Assembly (NCBI GenBank): GCA_964622625.1
Contig: CAZUUQ010000037.1
Coordinates: forward strand, 1 to 25,316
DNA: 25,316 nucleotides
Direction of reading: 5' to 3'
From: CAZCWM01 sp964622625
GTDB taxonomy: Bacteria; Planctomycetota; Phycisphaerae; Phycisphaerales; Phycisphaeraceae
Both the position numbers and the translations under genes were made by a program. Within the stretch, counting starts at the first letter, position 1. Each line of letters begins with the position of its first letter. The notes below the pieces were generated by a model. That model ran no database searches. It worked only from the letters and a program-made list of their open reading frames with translations, and was not told the DNA's origin. Positions 14,495-21,854 of the stretch are shown here, piece after piece.

Positions 14495-15499
14495 TTAACG
14501 GTTGACGATGGTTCCCGCGTCGATGCCCAGGTATTCCAGCGCTTCGACGGTCGCGGCCACGTGCTGCTGTTCGTCAACTTCCACAAAGCTGGCGGTGCCG
14601 TATACGTCCTCCAGCAATTCGCCCTGCTCGCGGCTGAGCTTGAGCAGGGCCGCCTTGACGCGGTCCTTCAGTTCGTCGCTCAGTTCCCCGCGGATGCTTA
14701 TCACGTGCGTCGGCACTCCGGGCGTGCGCGCCAGCACACGAAGCTGCTGACGTTCTTCCGCTGGCAGATACACATCCGCCCGCTCGCCCTCCAACGTGTA
14801 GAAGCTCACCGCACAGACGTCAGCCCGCCCTTCGACCACCTGCCGCAGGGCAAGCGTATAGCTGCCGCCGAACGCCACCGACTTGAATGCCATCCGCGGA
14901 TCCTGACGCGGCTCAAGCACGTCCTCATGTACCAGGCGGCGATATGCCATCACGTAGCCCGACGTGCTCGTGGGGCTGGTGAACGCCATGCGAAGCTCCG
15001 CCGCCCTGGCGACCAGATCGTCCATGGTTTCGAGCGGGCTGTCCTTGCGGACCACGAAGATGGAGTCGTAGTCGGTGCGGAGGTTGGCGTGGGCGTCAGC
15101 CCGCTGCTCCGCCAGCAGGAGCTGCGCTCCCGCGTCGCGGCGGGCCAGCAGGAACGGAATCGAGTCGGTGTAGAGGATGTCAGCCTGGCGACTGACCATC
15201 GCCTGCACGCTGGCGGCATAATCCGTGGGCACGAATACCTTGACCGGGATGCCAACTTCATTACTGAGGAACGAGGCGACTTTCGCCGCCGATTCCTGGA
15301 TGGCGGCCGGATCGGTTTGTTTCTGAAACGCGAAGACCAGTTGTGTTGGCAGCGACTCCTGCGCGGCCATGGACCGGCTCATGGGCCAGCCGGCGACCAT
15401 CACTGCTGCCGCCAGCCCCCATGCCGCTACTGCGAATAACACGGGCAATCGGCGGCCGCAAAGGGGAAAAGTGCCCTGCGATACGACACTTGCGAGCAT
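14495..15499 (-). CDS. phnD: Phosphonate/phosphite ABC transporter substrate-binding protein
   Basis: A 334-residue periplasmic binding protein of the PhnD/PtxB family. The N-terminus has a long basic n-region, a hydrophobic helix (about 19-37) and a likely cleavage site near SMAAQE, so it is exported; no lipobox Cys is seen. Family motifs are FAFQKQTDPAAI, VKVFVPTDYAASVQAM, ADILYTDSIPFLLA, and the ligand-binding STSGY segment in FTSPTSTSGYVMAYRRL. The ligand may be phosphonate, phosphite or phosphate itself. No C-P lyase or phosphonatase genes are nearby, which leaves the ligand open. The start at 15499 has AAAGGAG five bases upstream. It is divergent from phoB. Confidence 0.88.
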   Translation of the reverse strand: MLASVVSQGTFPLCGRRLPVLFAVAAWGLAAAVMVAGWPMSRSMAAQESLPTQLVFAFQKQTDPAAIQESAAKVASFLSNEVGIPVKVFVPTDYAASVQAMVSRQADILYTDSIPFLLARRDAGAQLLLAEQRADAHANLRTDYDSIFVVRKDSPLETMDDLVARAAELRMAFTSPTSTSGYVMAYRRLVHEDVLEPRQDPRMAFKSVAFGGSYTLALRQVVEGRADVCAVSFYTLEGERADVYLPAEERQQLRVLARTPGVPTHVISIRGELSDELKDRVKAALLKLSREQGELLEDVYGTASFVEVDEQQHVAATVEALEYLGIDAGTIVNR

Positions 15500-15531
15500 T
15501 TCGGCTCCTTTGGCTTGGTGTGACCTTTCAC

Positions 15532-15559
15532 ATGTTATTGAGACTTGGTCTCAAGTCAA
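15532..15559 (-). promoter_or_regulatory. Promoter of phnD
   Basis: On the minus strand, TTGACT (15559-15554) and TAACAT (15537-15532) are 16 bp apart, matching consensus in five and four of six positions. The start site would be near 15525, 26 nt before the phnD ATG. The spacer is filled by an inverted repeat, listed separately. Confidence 0.5.
15538..15554. promoter_or_regulatory. Inverted-repeat operator inside the phnD promoter
   Basis: TTGAGAC (15538-15544) and GTCTCAA (15548-15554) form a perfect 7-bp inverted repeat around a 3-bp centre. It occupies exactly the spacer between the proposed -35 and -10 of phnD, so a dimeric protein bound there would control RNA polymerase directly. There is no T-run, so a terminator is unlikely. 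The cognate regulator is unknown. Confidence 0.5.
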
Positions 15560-15646
15560 GTTAGAGTGAATCGTCCGACAGGACTGTGGTTCTGTCAAGA
15601 TCAGAAGGCGCTCGTTGACGCAGGCTCTGCTGCGCCTGCAGCCTTG

Positions 15647-15772
15647 GCCGATGCCCGAGTGAAGATCGAGTCGTGGCGTCGGCACCACAACCTGGAGCGT
15701 CCTCATGCCTCGCTCGGGAGACGGTCCCCCGGCGAAGTCGCTTCAGCCTGTCTGCTGCAGCAGACAGGCTGA
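15647..15772 (+). pseudogene. Remnant of an IS3-family transposase C-terminus
   Basis: The translated segment ADARVKIESWRRHHNLERPH continuing ASLGRRSPGEVA matches the end of the rve integrase domain of IS3-family OrfB proteins. It has the conserved W-R-x-x-x-N-x-x-R-P-H-x-(S/A)-L-G-x-x-(S/T)-P pattern, and the preceding D-A-R-x-K-I-E is also typical. Only about 30 residues of homology remain. Upstream the frame is open to 15545, but the sequence is not transposase-like and the DDE motif is absent. The frame then runs into the 32-bp palindrome, which supplies its last residues and stop. This is a decayed, non-functional insertion-sequence fragment in the phnD-phoB intergenic region. Confidence 0.8.
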
Positions 15773-15773
15773 A
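15742..15773. repeat. Perfect 32-bp palindrome
   Basis: The 16-base arm TTCAGCCTGTCTGCTG is followed immediately by its exact reverse complement, ending at 15773. As RNA it would form a very stable hairpin (effective loop of about four bases) on either strand. It overlaps the end of the transposase remnant and is not followed by a T-run. It may be a REP-like or miniature mobile element. Small open frames across it read FSLSAAADRLK on both strands because of the palindrome, and are not genes. Confidence 0.85.
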
Positions 15774-15779
15774 AAGCCC

Positions 15780-15799
15780 CCGGAAGATTCGCTTTCCGG
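15780..15799. repeat. Second short inverted repeat next to the palindrome
   Basis: CCGGAA (15780-15785) and TTCCGG (15794-15799) with an 8-nt loop lie six bases after the 32-bp palindrome. The two hairpins together look like one structured module. The remaining sequence up to the Pho-box array (about 15800-15911) shows no gene. Confidence 0.5.
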
Positions 15800-15911
15800 T
15801 TGGACCAGATAAGGGTTCAAGGTCACGGTCGGGATTCGCCTGCCTTGAGCCACTTATGCCGCCGCGGTCGTATACACATGCGAGTACGGCTCGCGCAATC
15901 GTGATGCCATG

Positions 15912-15940
15912 CTCACACAAACCTTACAATAGTCTCATAG
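15912..15940 (+). promoter_or_regulatory. Pho-box-like array upstream of phoB
   Basis: Three 7-mers repeat every 11 bp: CTCACAC (15912-15918), CTTACAA (15923-15929) and CTCATAG (15934-15940), with 4-bp spacers AAAC and TAGT. This is the geometry of a PhoB box (7-mer direct repeats with 4-bp A/T-rich spacers). TACAAT (15925-15930) could also act as a -10 element. The array precedes phoB by about 85 bp, so autoregulation is likely. Confidence 0.6.
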
Positions 15941-16025
15941 AGTGCCCCTCAGGTGCCCGAAGGACATGCGCGATGGTGGTTGCATGAAGGCCAAACGCAA
16001 GCAGCCAGAGGTGGAGGGGCAACCT

Positions 16026-16739
16026 ATGCACGGCGAACCTGTATCGATCCTGGTGGTGGAGGACGAGGTTGATCTTCAGGAGTTGCTGCGTCACAACCTG
16101 ACGCGTCATGGGTTTGCTGTTCGCAGCGCTCTGGATGGTGGCCAAGCGTTGCAGGCGGTGGCAGAGCAATTGCCTGATCTGATCGTACTGGACGTGATGC
16201 TGCCGGCGGTCGACGGCCTGCAGGTATGCCGCCTCTTGCGCCGCGATCCGCGGACGGCGCAGGTTCCCGTGATCATGCTCACGGCCAAGGCGGAGGAAAC
16301 CGACGTGGTCGCGGGCCTGGAGCTGGGCGCGGACGACTACATGACCAAGCCGTTTCGCGTGCGTGAACTGGTGGCGCGGATCAAGACACGTCTTCGCCGG
16401 CCGGCAGCGTCCGAACCCGATACCGGCGCAGCAGCAGGTCGAGTGCTGCGCCATGGGCCGATCGTGCTGGATATCGAGCGGCATGGGGCGAGTGTGGACG
16501 GCCGGGCGCTGCCGCTGACAGTCACCGAATTTCGCATACTGGCCTTGCTGCTGCGCCGGCCGGGCCGCGTGTTCAATCGCCAGCAGATCATCGACGGCGT
16601 GCATGGCGGGCTGGCGGCGGTGTCGCCGCGGTCGGTCGACGTGCAGATCGTGATGCTGCGGCGACGGCTGGGTGAGCACGCGGGCTGGATCGAGACTGTC
16701 CGCGGCGTGGGCTACCGGCTGCGCGAGCATGCGCCCTGA
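16026..16739 (+). CDS. phoB: Phosphate regulon response regulator PhoB
   Basis: An OmpR/PhoB-type response regulator of 237 residues. In the receiver domain the phosphoacceptor is Asp56 (LIVLDVMLP), with the acidic cluster at VEDE (11-14), Thr86 (MLTAKAE) and Lys108 (MTKPF). The winged-helix DNA-binding domain spans about 142-235 and ends with RSVDVQIVMLRRRL and TVRGVGYRL, the recognition helix and wing. The open frame extends to a GTG at 15942, with in-frame ATGs at 15966 and 15984. The ATG at 16026 has GGAGGGG six bases upstream and gives the normal family length, so I choose it. Genetic context (phoR, pstSCAB, phoU) makes PhoB the best name. It lies downstream of a Pho-box-like array. Confidence 0.92.
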   Translation: MHGEPVSILVVEDEVDLQELLRHNLTRHGFAVRSALDGGQALQAVAEQLPDLIVLDVMLPAVDGLQVCRLLRRDPRTAQVPVIMLTAKAEETDVVAGLELGADDYMTKPFRVRELVARIKTRLRRPAASEPDTGAAAGRVLRHGPIVLDIERHGASVDGRALPLTVTEFRILALLLRRPGRVFNRQQIIDGVHGGLAAVSPRSVDVQIVMLRRRLGEHAGWIETVRGVGYRLREHAP

Positions 16740-16808
16740 GCGATCGCAAGCGATCCGTCGGCGGTAGGATGATGAGCGGCCCCGGACGCCAGCCCGACGG
16801 ACGCATTC

Positions 16809-18125
16809 ATGCTCGCCCAGCAGATCGAAATACAGGAATGGCTCGTGGTGGTCGGGCTGCTGCTGGTAGCGGCGGTGGCGCTGGCGCTGTTTCTGATCCT
16901 CAACCAGTCGCTGCGGCGATTGGGCGAGGGGGCGGCCCGCTTCGCCCAGGGCGACCTGAGCCGGCGGATCGACATCGACAGTCCGCTGCCCGTGGCGCGG
17001 GTGGCCACGGCTTTGAACCAGATGGCCAACCAGCTTGAACAGCGGCTGCGCACGGTGGCGCGGCAGCGCAACGAACTCGACGCGATGCTGTGCAGCATGG
17101 TCGAGGGCGTGCTGGCGGTCGACGGCGAGCAGCGCATCCTGAGCCTCAACCCGGCGGCGGCGGCGATGCTGGACGTGGAGCCGGCCTGGGCGCTGGGCCG
17201 TACGCTGCCCGAAGCGGTGCGCAATGTCGATATGCAGGCCTTCGTCAGCCAGGTGCTCATGCGGCAGGCGCCGCACCAGCATCGCCTGGTGCTGCCGCGG
17301 TCACCGACCGCCGCCACGGAAGCCGAGTCCCAGCCGCGGATTCTCCAGGCTCAGGGCGCGGTGCTGCGCAGCGCTTCGGGTCGATCCATCGGCGCCTTGG
17401 TGGTGCTCCACGACATCACGCAGCTGCAGCGACTGGAAATGATGCGGCGCGACTTCGTGGCCAACGTATCGCATGAGCTTCACACGCCGGTGGCGACGAT
17501 CCATGCCGCGTTGGAGACGTTGCGGGAAGATGATCGTATCAGCGACGAGCAGCGGCGCCATTTCCTGGCCATGGCCGCGCGCCAGGCGTCGCGACTGGAG
17601 GCGATCATCGACGACCTGTTGAGTCTGGCCCGAATCGAGCAGACGGATGAATCGCGTCTGCAACGCGAGGGGGCGCGGCTGCTGGTGATACTCGACGACG
17701 CGGCCGAGACCTGCCGCGACCGGGCGGCCGAGAAGAACATTCGCGTCGAGATCAGCGGCGACGACGATTTGCAGATCCCGGTAAACCGCACGCTGCTGGA
17801 GCAGGCGGTGGTGAACCTGCTGGACAACGCGATCAAGTACAGTCCACCTGGCCGCTTGGTGACGCTGGCGGTCGCGGCCCACGAGCACGAAGCAGTGATC
17901 TCGGTGATCGACGAAGGGATCGGCGTCGCCGCCGAAGAGCTGCCGCGGATCTTCGAGCGCTTCTACCGCGTGGATAAGGCCCGCAGCCGCGAGCTGGGCG
18001 GCACGGGCCTGGGGCTGGCCATCGTCAAGCACATTGTTCAGGCCCACGGCGGGCGGGTGTCGGTCAACAGCCGGGTGGGCCAGGGCAGTGCATTTCGGAT
18101 TCACCTGCCTTTGACATTGCGGTAA
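16809..18125 (+). CDS. phoR: Phosphate regulon sensor histidine kinase PhoR
   Basis: A membrane histidine kinase of 438 residues. One membrane helix (about 11-32) is followed directly by a HAMP domain (33-82) and a PAS domain (about 90-205). HisKA carries the phosphoacceptor His222 in VANVSHELHTP, with an unusual His where Arg or Lys is typical. The ATPase domain has N-box VNLLDNAIKYS (335-345), G1 DEGIG (368-372), F-box FERFYRVD (382-389) and G2 GGTGLGLAI (397-405). No periplasmic sensor domain exists. That fits PhoR, which senses phosphate through PhoU and the Pst transporter rather than directly. The ribosome-binding site at 16809 is weak. It follows phoB by 69 bases and precedes pstS. Confidence 0.92.
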   Translation: MLAQQIEIQEWLVVVGLLLVAAVALALFLILNQSLRRLGEGAARFAQGDLSRRIDIDSPLPVARVATALNQMANQLEQRLRTVARQRNELDAMLCSMVEGVLAVDGEQRILSLNPAAAAMLDVEPAWALGRTLPEAVRNVDMQAFVSQVLMRQAPHQHRLVLPRSPTAATEAESQPRILQAQGAVLRSASGRSIGALVVLHDITQLQRLEMMRRDFVANVSHELHTPVATIHAALETLREDDRISDEQRRHFLAMAARQASRLEAIIDDLLSLARIEQTDESRLQREGARLLVILDDAAETCRDRAAEKNIRVEISGDDDLQIPVNRTLLEQAVVNLLDNAIKYSPPGRLVTLAVAAHEHEAVISVIDEGIGVAAEELPRIFERFYRVDKARSRELGGTGLGLAIVKHIVQAHGGRVSVNSRVGQGSAFRIHLPLTLR

Positions 18126-18143
18126 CACAAACCCGGCGCTTCG

Positions 18144-18172
18144 CTCACACAACGCTAACCAGTCGCGGCTAA
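18144..18172 (+). promoter_or_regulatory. Pho-box-like array upstream of pstS
   Basis: CTCACAC (18144-18150), CTAACCA (18155-18161) and a weaker CGGCTAA (18166-18172) repeat at 11-bp intervals. The 10-mer GCTCACACAA (18143-18152) is identical to the one before phoB (15911-15920). A further ACACAAACC at 18125-18133 also matches the phoB array. The array implies a PhoB-controlled promoter for the pst genes just after phoR. Confidence 0.55.
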
Positions 18173-18221
18173 GGTCAGGGTGCGTCAAGGTGAATCCATG
18201 TGCAAAAGAGGTGAAACTTCC

Positions 18222-19220
18222 ATGTTGACACGACTGCTGCTTCGTCCATCGTCGTTATTGGCGGCACTGTTCACGGCCGGCATAGTCGGCGCCGCCGGCG
18301 CTCAGGTTACGGTGGATGAAAGCCTGCCTGACTACGAACCGATCGATGGGGTCTCCGGCTCGCTCAAGAGCGTGGGTTCGGACACCATGAACAATCTGAT
18401 GGCCCTTTGGACCGAGGGTTTCAAGCGGTTCTATCCAAACGTGACCGTGGAAGTGGAAGGCAAGGGTTCGTCGACCGCGCCCGCGGCCCTGATCGAGGGC
18501 ACGGCCAACTTCGGCCCGATGAGCCGACCCATGCGTCAGAAGGAGATCGACGACTTCGAGCAGCGCTTCGGCTACAAACCGACCGAGCTGGCCATGGGCA
18601 TTGACATGCTCGCGGTATACGTTCACAAGGACAACCCGCTGCAGGCCATGACCCTGCCGCAGGTGGACGCGGTGTTCTCAAGCACACGCCGACTCGGCCA
18701 CGGCCAGGACATCACGCTCTGGGGGCAACTGGGCCTTGAAGGACGCTGGGCTCAGGCACCCATCAGTCTTTATGGTCGCAACTCAGCGTCGGGAACGTAT
18801 GGCTTTTTCAAGGAGCACGCGCTGGGCCGCGGCGATTTCCGCAACGAAGTCAAGGAACAGCCTGGCAGTTCGTCGGTTGTTCAGGGCGTGGCCAACGATC
18901 TTTACGCCATCGGGTACAGCGGCATCGGTTACATCACGGCCGACGTCAAGGCGGTCGCGCTGGCGGTCCAGGAGGGCGACGAACCCGTGACCGCTGAAGG
19001 CGCCAACGCCTACAGCGGCGAATACCCCTTGTCGCGGTTCCTGCTGGTTTACATCAACCATCGGCCGGGCAGTGACATGGACCCGCTGCGGCGTGAGTTC
19101 ATCCGCTACGTATACTCCCGGCAGGGTCAGGAGGAGACGATCAAGGACGGCTATTTCCCCGTGAGTGCCGAGATGGCCCGGGCGGCTCTGCTCAGCGTCG
19201 GCATCGAACCCGGCTTCTAA
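18222..19220 (+). CDS. pstS: Phosphate ABC transporter substrate-binding protein
   Basis: The periplasmic phosphate-binding protein, 332 residues from the ATG at 18222. The signal peptide MLTRLLLRPSSLLAALFTAG has probable cleavage after VGAAGA. Phosphate-site segments are SVGSDTMNNLMALW, GKGSSTAPAALIEGTANFGPMSR and YGRNSASGTYGFFKE, all typical of PstS. ATG at 18198 and GTG at 18180 are in frame. The choice of 18222 rests on a compact signal peptide and AGAGGTGA about eight bases upstream; 18198 also has AAGGTGA nearby. No lipobox is present. It heads the pstS-pstC-pstA-pstB-phoU cluster behind a Pho-box-like array. Confidence 0.92.
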   Translation: MLTRLLLRPSSLLAALFTAGIVGAAGAQVTVDESLPDYEPIDGVSGSLKSVGSDTMNNLMALWTEGFKRFYPNVTVEVEGKGSSTAPAALIEGTANFGPMSRPMRQKEIDDFEQRFGYKPTELAMGIDMLAVYVHKDNPLQAMTLPQVDAVFSSTRRLGHGQDITLWGQLGLEGRWAQAPISLYGRNSASGTYGFFKEHALGRGDFRNEVKEQPGSSSVVQGVANDLYAIGYSGIGYITADVKAVALAVQEGDEPVTAEGANAYSGEYPLSRFLLVYINHRPGSDMDPLRREFIRYVYSRQGQEETIKDGYFPVSAEMARAALLSVGIEPGF

Positions 19221-19247
19221 ATCGTGCATGAACAGAGTTGCCGGGCC

Positions 19248-21854
19248 ATGGCCGAGCTACCCAACAGTTTCACGGGCCGCGCCCGCCGCCGCACCACCCG
19301 ATGGACAGTCCGCGCGTCAGATGCAGCGGCGCGCCGGATCATCGCCATCGGCGGCATCGGCACGATCCTGGCGGTGTCGGCCGTGGCGGTGCTGCTGATC
19401 TGGGTAGTCGCCCCGCTGTTCCTGGGTTCCAGCCTTGATCGGCAAGGCGTGCTGCCGGCCAGCGATGTCCACGACCAGCCCGTGGCCGCACTGCTGAGCG
19501 ATGAATATCGGCTGATGAGCATGTCCGTCACCGGCGACGGCGATATGGTCGTTCGGCGACTGGACGACGGCGAGGTGATCCAGCGCCGCCGGCTGGGCCC
19601 GCCCGAAGCGGCCGTCACCGCTGTACGTCTTGATGAGGAGGGCGACAGCGTCGTGATCGGCACGGGTGACGGCGCGGTCTACCTCGGCAAGGCGGGCTTC
19701 ACGACGCGATTCATCGATGCGGCCGAACTCGAACAGATCCCCCAGCCGGGCGAGCAACTGCGCGTCGGCGAGGGCCTGGCCCAATGGACAAGCGAGGGTC
19801 AGGCACGCCTGCAGACCGTGGCTGTTGAACTGGGCGACCGTCTGCGCAATCCTGACGGCCGGCACATCCGCCTGATTGACCACGTGACCGGTCCGCGCGG
19901 CGACCGCGTGGTGCTGCTGACGCAGGACGGTCAACTGGAGATGCTCACTGTCCGTGAGCAACGCAACCTCATGACCGGCCAGGTCACCCGCCGCGCCCAG
20001 AGCGTGACGCTGCCCTACGAGCCGACCGGCCAACCGGTGTTATTTCTGGGCCTCTCGGGCTTGGGTGACTCCCTTTATCTGCTTTACGGCGACGGCTTGC
20101 TGCTGCGTTACGACCTGCGCCGCCCCGGCGAGGCGCAAATCATTGAGCGGCATCAGACGCTGGCAGCCGACGGACGCGTCACGGCCGCGGGCTTTCTGGT
20201 TGGGCGCACGACCCTGCTGATCGGCGACGACGGCGGCCACGTGAACGCCTGGTTTCTGACACGTCCGCCGAACGTCGGCACAGTCGATGGCGCGGTGCTG
20301 GTACGCGGCTATGCGCTGCCTCCCGCCCATGCCGCGGTCACTGCCTTCGGCCCATCGCGTCTGGGCCGCATGGTGGCGGTCGGGTATGCCGACGGCGAGA
20401 TTCGCCTTTATTACGCCACCACGCAGCGCCTGCTTGCCACGGTGAAGTCTGACGGCAGTGCGGTGACGGCCGTGGCCATCAGTCCTAAAGACGATGGTTT
20501 GCTCGCATCCACGTCACAAGGCCTCACACACTGGTACCTGGACCCCCGGCATCCCGAAGCTTCGTTCATGGCCCTGTTCACGCCTGTCTGGTACGAAGGC
20601 TACCCCGCGCCGGCCCATGTCTGGCAATCATCGGCGGGCACCGATGACTTTGAGCCGAAACTCGGCCTGCTGCCACTGATCTTCGGAACGCTCAAGGCCA
20701 CCTTCTATTCCATGATCATCGCGGTGCCGCTGGCTCTGCTGGCGGCCATCTACACCAGCGAGTTTCTGCACCCGCGTCTTAAAGCCCGCATCAAACCGAC
20801 CATCGAACTGATGGCCAGTCTGCCCAGCGTCGTGCTTGGATTCCTGGCCGGCCTGGTGATTGCCCCGCTCGTCGAGCGCCTGGTGCCGACGGTCGTGGCT
20901 CTGGCCGTGCTGCTGCCGCTGGTGCTCATGACCGGCGCCCACCTGTGGCAGATGCTCCCGCCCCGCCTGGCCAGCCGCATCGTCCACTGGCGTCTGCTGA
21001 TGATGATCGCGGCCCTGCCCGTGGCCATGAGCCTGGCGGTGCTGGCGGGCCCCATGACCGAGCAGTGGCTTTTCGCCGGCGACACCCCACGCTGGCTGGA
21101 CGGGCAGGTCGGCACCGGCGCCACCGCATGGCTGCTGCTGCTGCTGCCGCTGTCGGCGGTGGTCGCGGCCATGCTCATGGGCCGATTCGTCAACGACAAG
21201 CTGCGTGACGCCACCGCCGGCTGGAGCCGCGCGACATGTGCGGCCGTCGACATGGGCAAGTTCATCGCCATCGTGGTCTGTGCGGCAGGCATGGCCCTGG
21301 TCGGCGGGCTGATCCTGCAGGCAATCGGCCTGGACCCGCGTGGTCCATGGGTGGTCGGTCATGTCGACTGGGCTCCCGTCGGCACGTTCGTGCAGCGTAA
21401 CGCGCTGGTTGTCGGCTTCGTCATGGGTTTTGCGGTGATCCCGATCATCTACACCATTGCTGACGACGCGCTTTCGGCCGTACCCGATCACCTGCGGTCG
21501 GCCTCGCTGGGCGCGGGCGCCACGCCGTGGCAGACCGCCATGCGGGTGATCGTGCCTACGGCGATGAGCGGCCTGTTCAGCGCGGTGATGGTCGGCCTGG
21601 GACGCGCGGTCGGGGAAACGATGATCGTGCTTATGGCCGCTGGCAACACGCCGGTGCTGCAGGCGAACATCTTCAACGGCTTCCGGACGCTCAGCGCCAA
21701 CATCGCAGTCGAACTTCCCGAGGCGGTCCGCAACAGCACGCACTATCGCACGCTGTTTCTCGCGGCCCTGACTCTGTTCGTCATGACGTTTGTGGTCAAC
21801 ACCGTGGCTGAACTGGTGCGACTGCGCTTCCGCCGAAGGGCGGTGCAACTGTGA
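19248..21854 (+). CDS. pstC: Phosphate ABC transporter permease PstC with large periplasmic propeller-like domain
   Basis: An inner-membrane permease of 868 residues, nearly three times the E. coli PstC. After one membrane helix (about 30-58) comes a periplasmic region of about 410 residues. It is rich in short beta-strand repeats such as GDSVVIGTGDGAVYLG, GRMVAVGYADGEIRLYYATTQRLLATV and AVAISPKDDGLLASTSQGLTHWYL, which look like WD40-type beta-propeller blades. The permease core occupies about 470-868 with the coupling loop DHLRSASLGAGATPWQTAMRV and the family's GRAVGETM segment. Long PstC forms are known in Pseudomonas and marine bacteria. GTG at 19224 is an alternative start. It overlaps pstA by four bases (GTGA). 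Confidence 0.9.
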   Translation: MAELPNSFTGRARRRTTRWTVRASDAAARRIIAIGGIGTILAVSAVAVLLIWVVAPLFLGSSLDRQGVLPASDVHDQPVAALLSDEYRLMSMSVTGDGDMVVRRLDDGEVIQRRRLGPPEAAVTAVRLDEEGDSVVIGTGDGAVYLGKAGFTTRFIDAAELEQIPQPGEQLRVGEGLAQWTSEGQARLQTVAVELGDRLRNPDGRHIRLIDHVTGPRGDRVVLLTQDGQLEMLTVREQRNLMTGQVTRRAQSVTLPYEPTGQPVLFLGLSGLGDSLYLLYGDGLLLRYDLRRPGEAQIIERHQTLAADGRVTAAGFLVGRTTLLIGDDGGHVNAWFLTRPPNVGTVDGAVLVRGYALPPAHAAVTAFGPSRLGRMVAVGYADGEIRLYYATTQRLLATVKSDGSAVTAVAISPKDDGLLASTSQGLTHWYLDPRHPEASFMALFTPVWYEGYPAPAHVWQSSAGTDDFEPKLGLLPLIFGTLKATFYSMIIAVPLALLAAIYTSEFLHPRLKARIKPTIELMASLPSVVLGFLAGLVIAPLVERLVPTVVALAVLLPLVLMTGAHLWQMLPPRLASRIVHWRLLMMIAALPVAMSLAVLAGPMTEQWLFAGDTPRWLDGQVGTGATAWLLLLLPLSAVVAAMLMGRFVNDKLRDATAGWSRATCAAVDMGKFIAIVVCAAGMALVGGLILQAIGLDPRGPWVVGHVDWAPVGTFVQRNALVVGFVMGFAVIPIIYTIADDALSAVPDHLRSASLGAGATPWQTAMRVIVPTAMSGLFSAVMVGLGRAVGETMIVLMAAGNTPVLQANIFNGFRTLSANIAVELPEAVRNSTHYRTLFLAALTLFVMTFVVNTVAELVRLRFRRRAVQL

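Noticed and set aside
15561..15987. Small open frames on both strands (15561-15920 minus, 15673-15987 plus) sharing the peptide FSLSAAADRLK
   Set aside because: The shared peptide is the translation of the 32-bp palindrome, which reads the same on both strands; there is no ribosome-binding site or homology to support a gene.
16742..16755. GATCGC-AA-GCGATC inverted repeat between phoB and phoR
   Set aside because: Very short, with a loop too tight for a good hairpin and no T-run; not enough to call a terminator or operator.
16769..17038. Alternative start for phoR at the ATG pair 16769/16772 preceded by GGTAGG
   Set aside because: It is in a different frame from the kinase; its product has no membrane helix or HAMP pattern, while the frame starting at 16809 does.
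15924..17282. 452-aa minus-strand open frame opposite phoB and phoR
   Set aside because: His/Gln/Arg-rich low-complexity product typical of an antisense frame; phoB and phoR are certain on the other strand.
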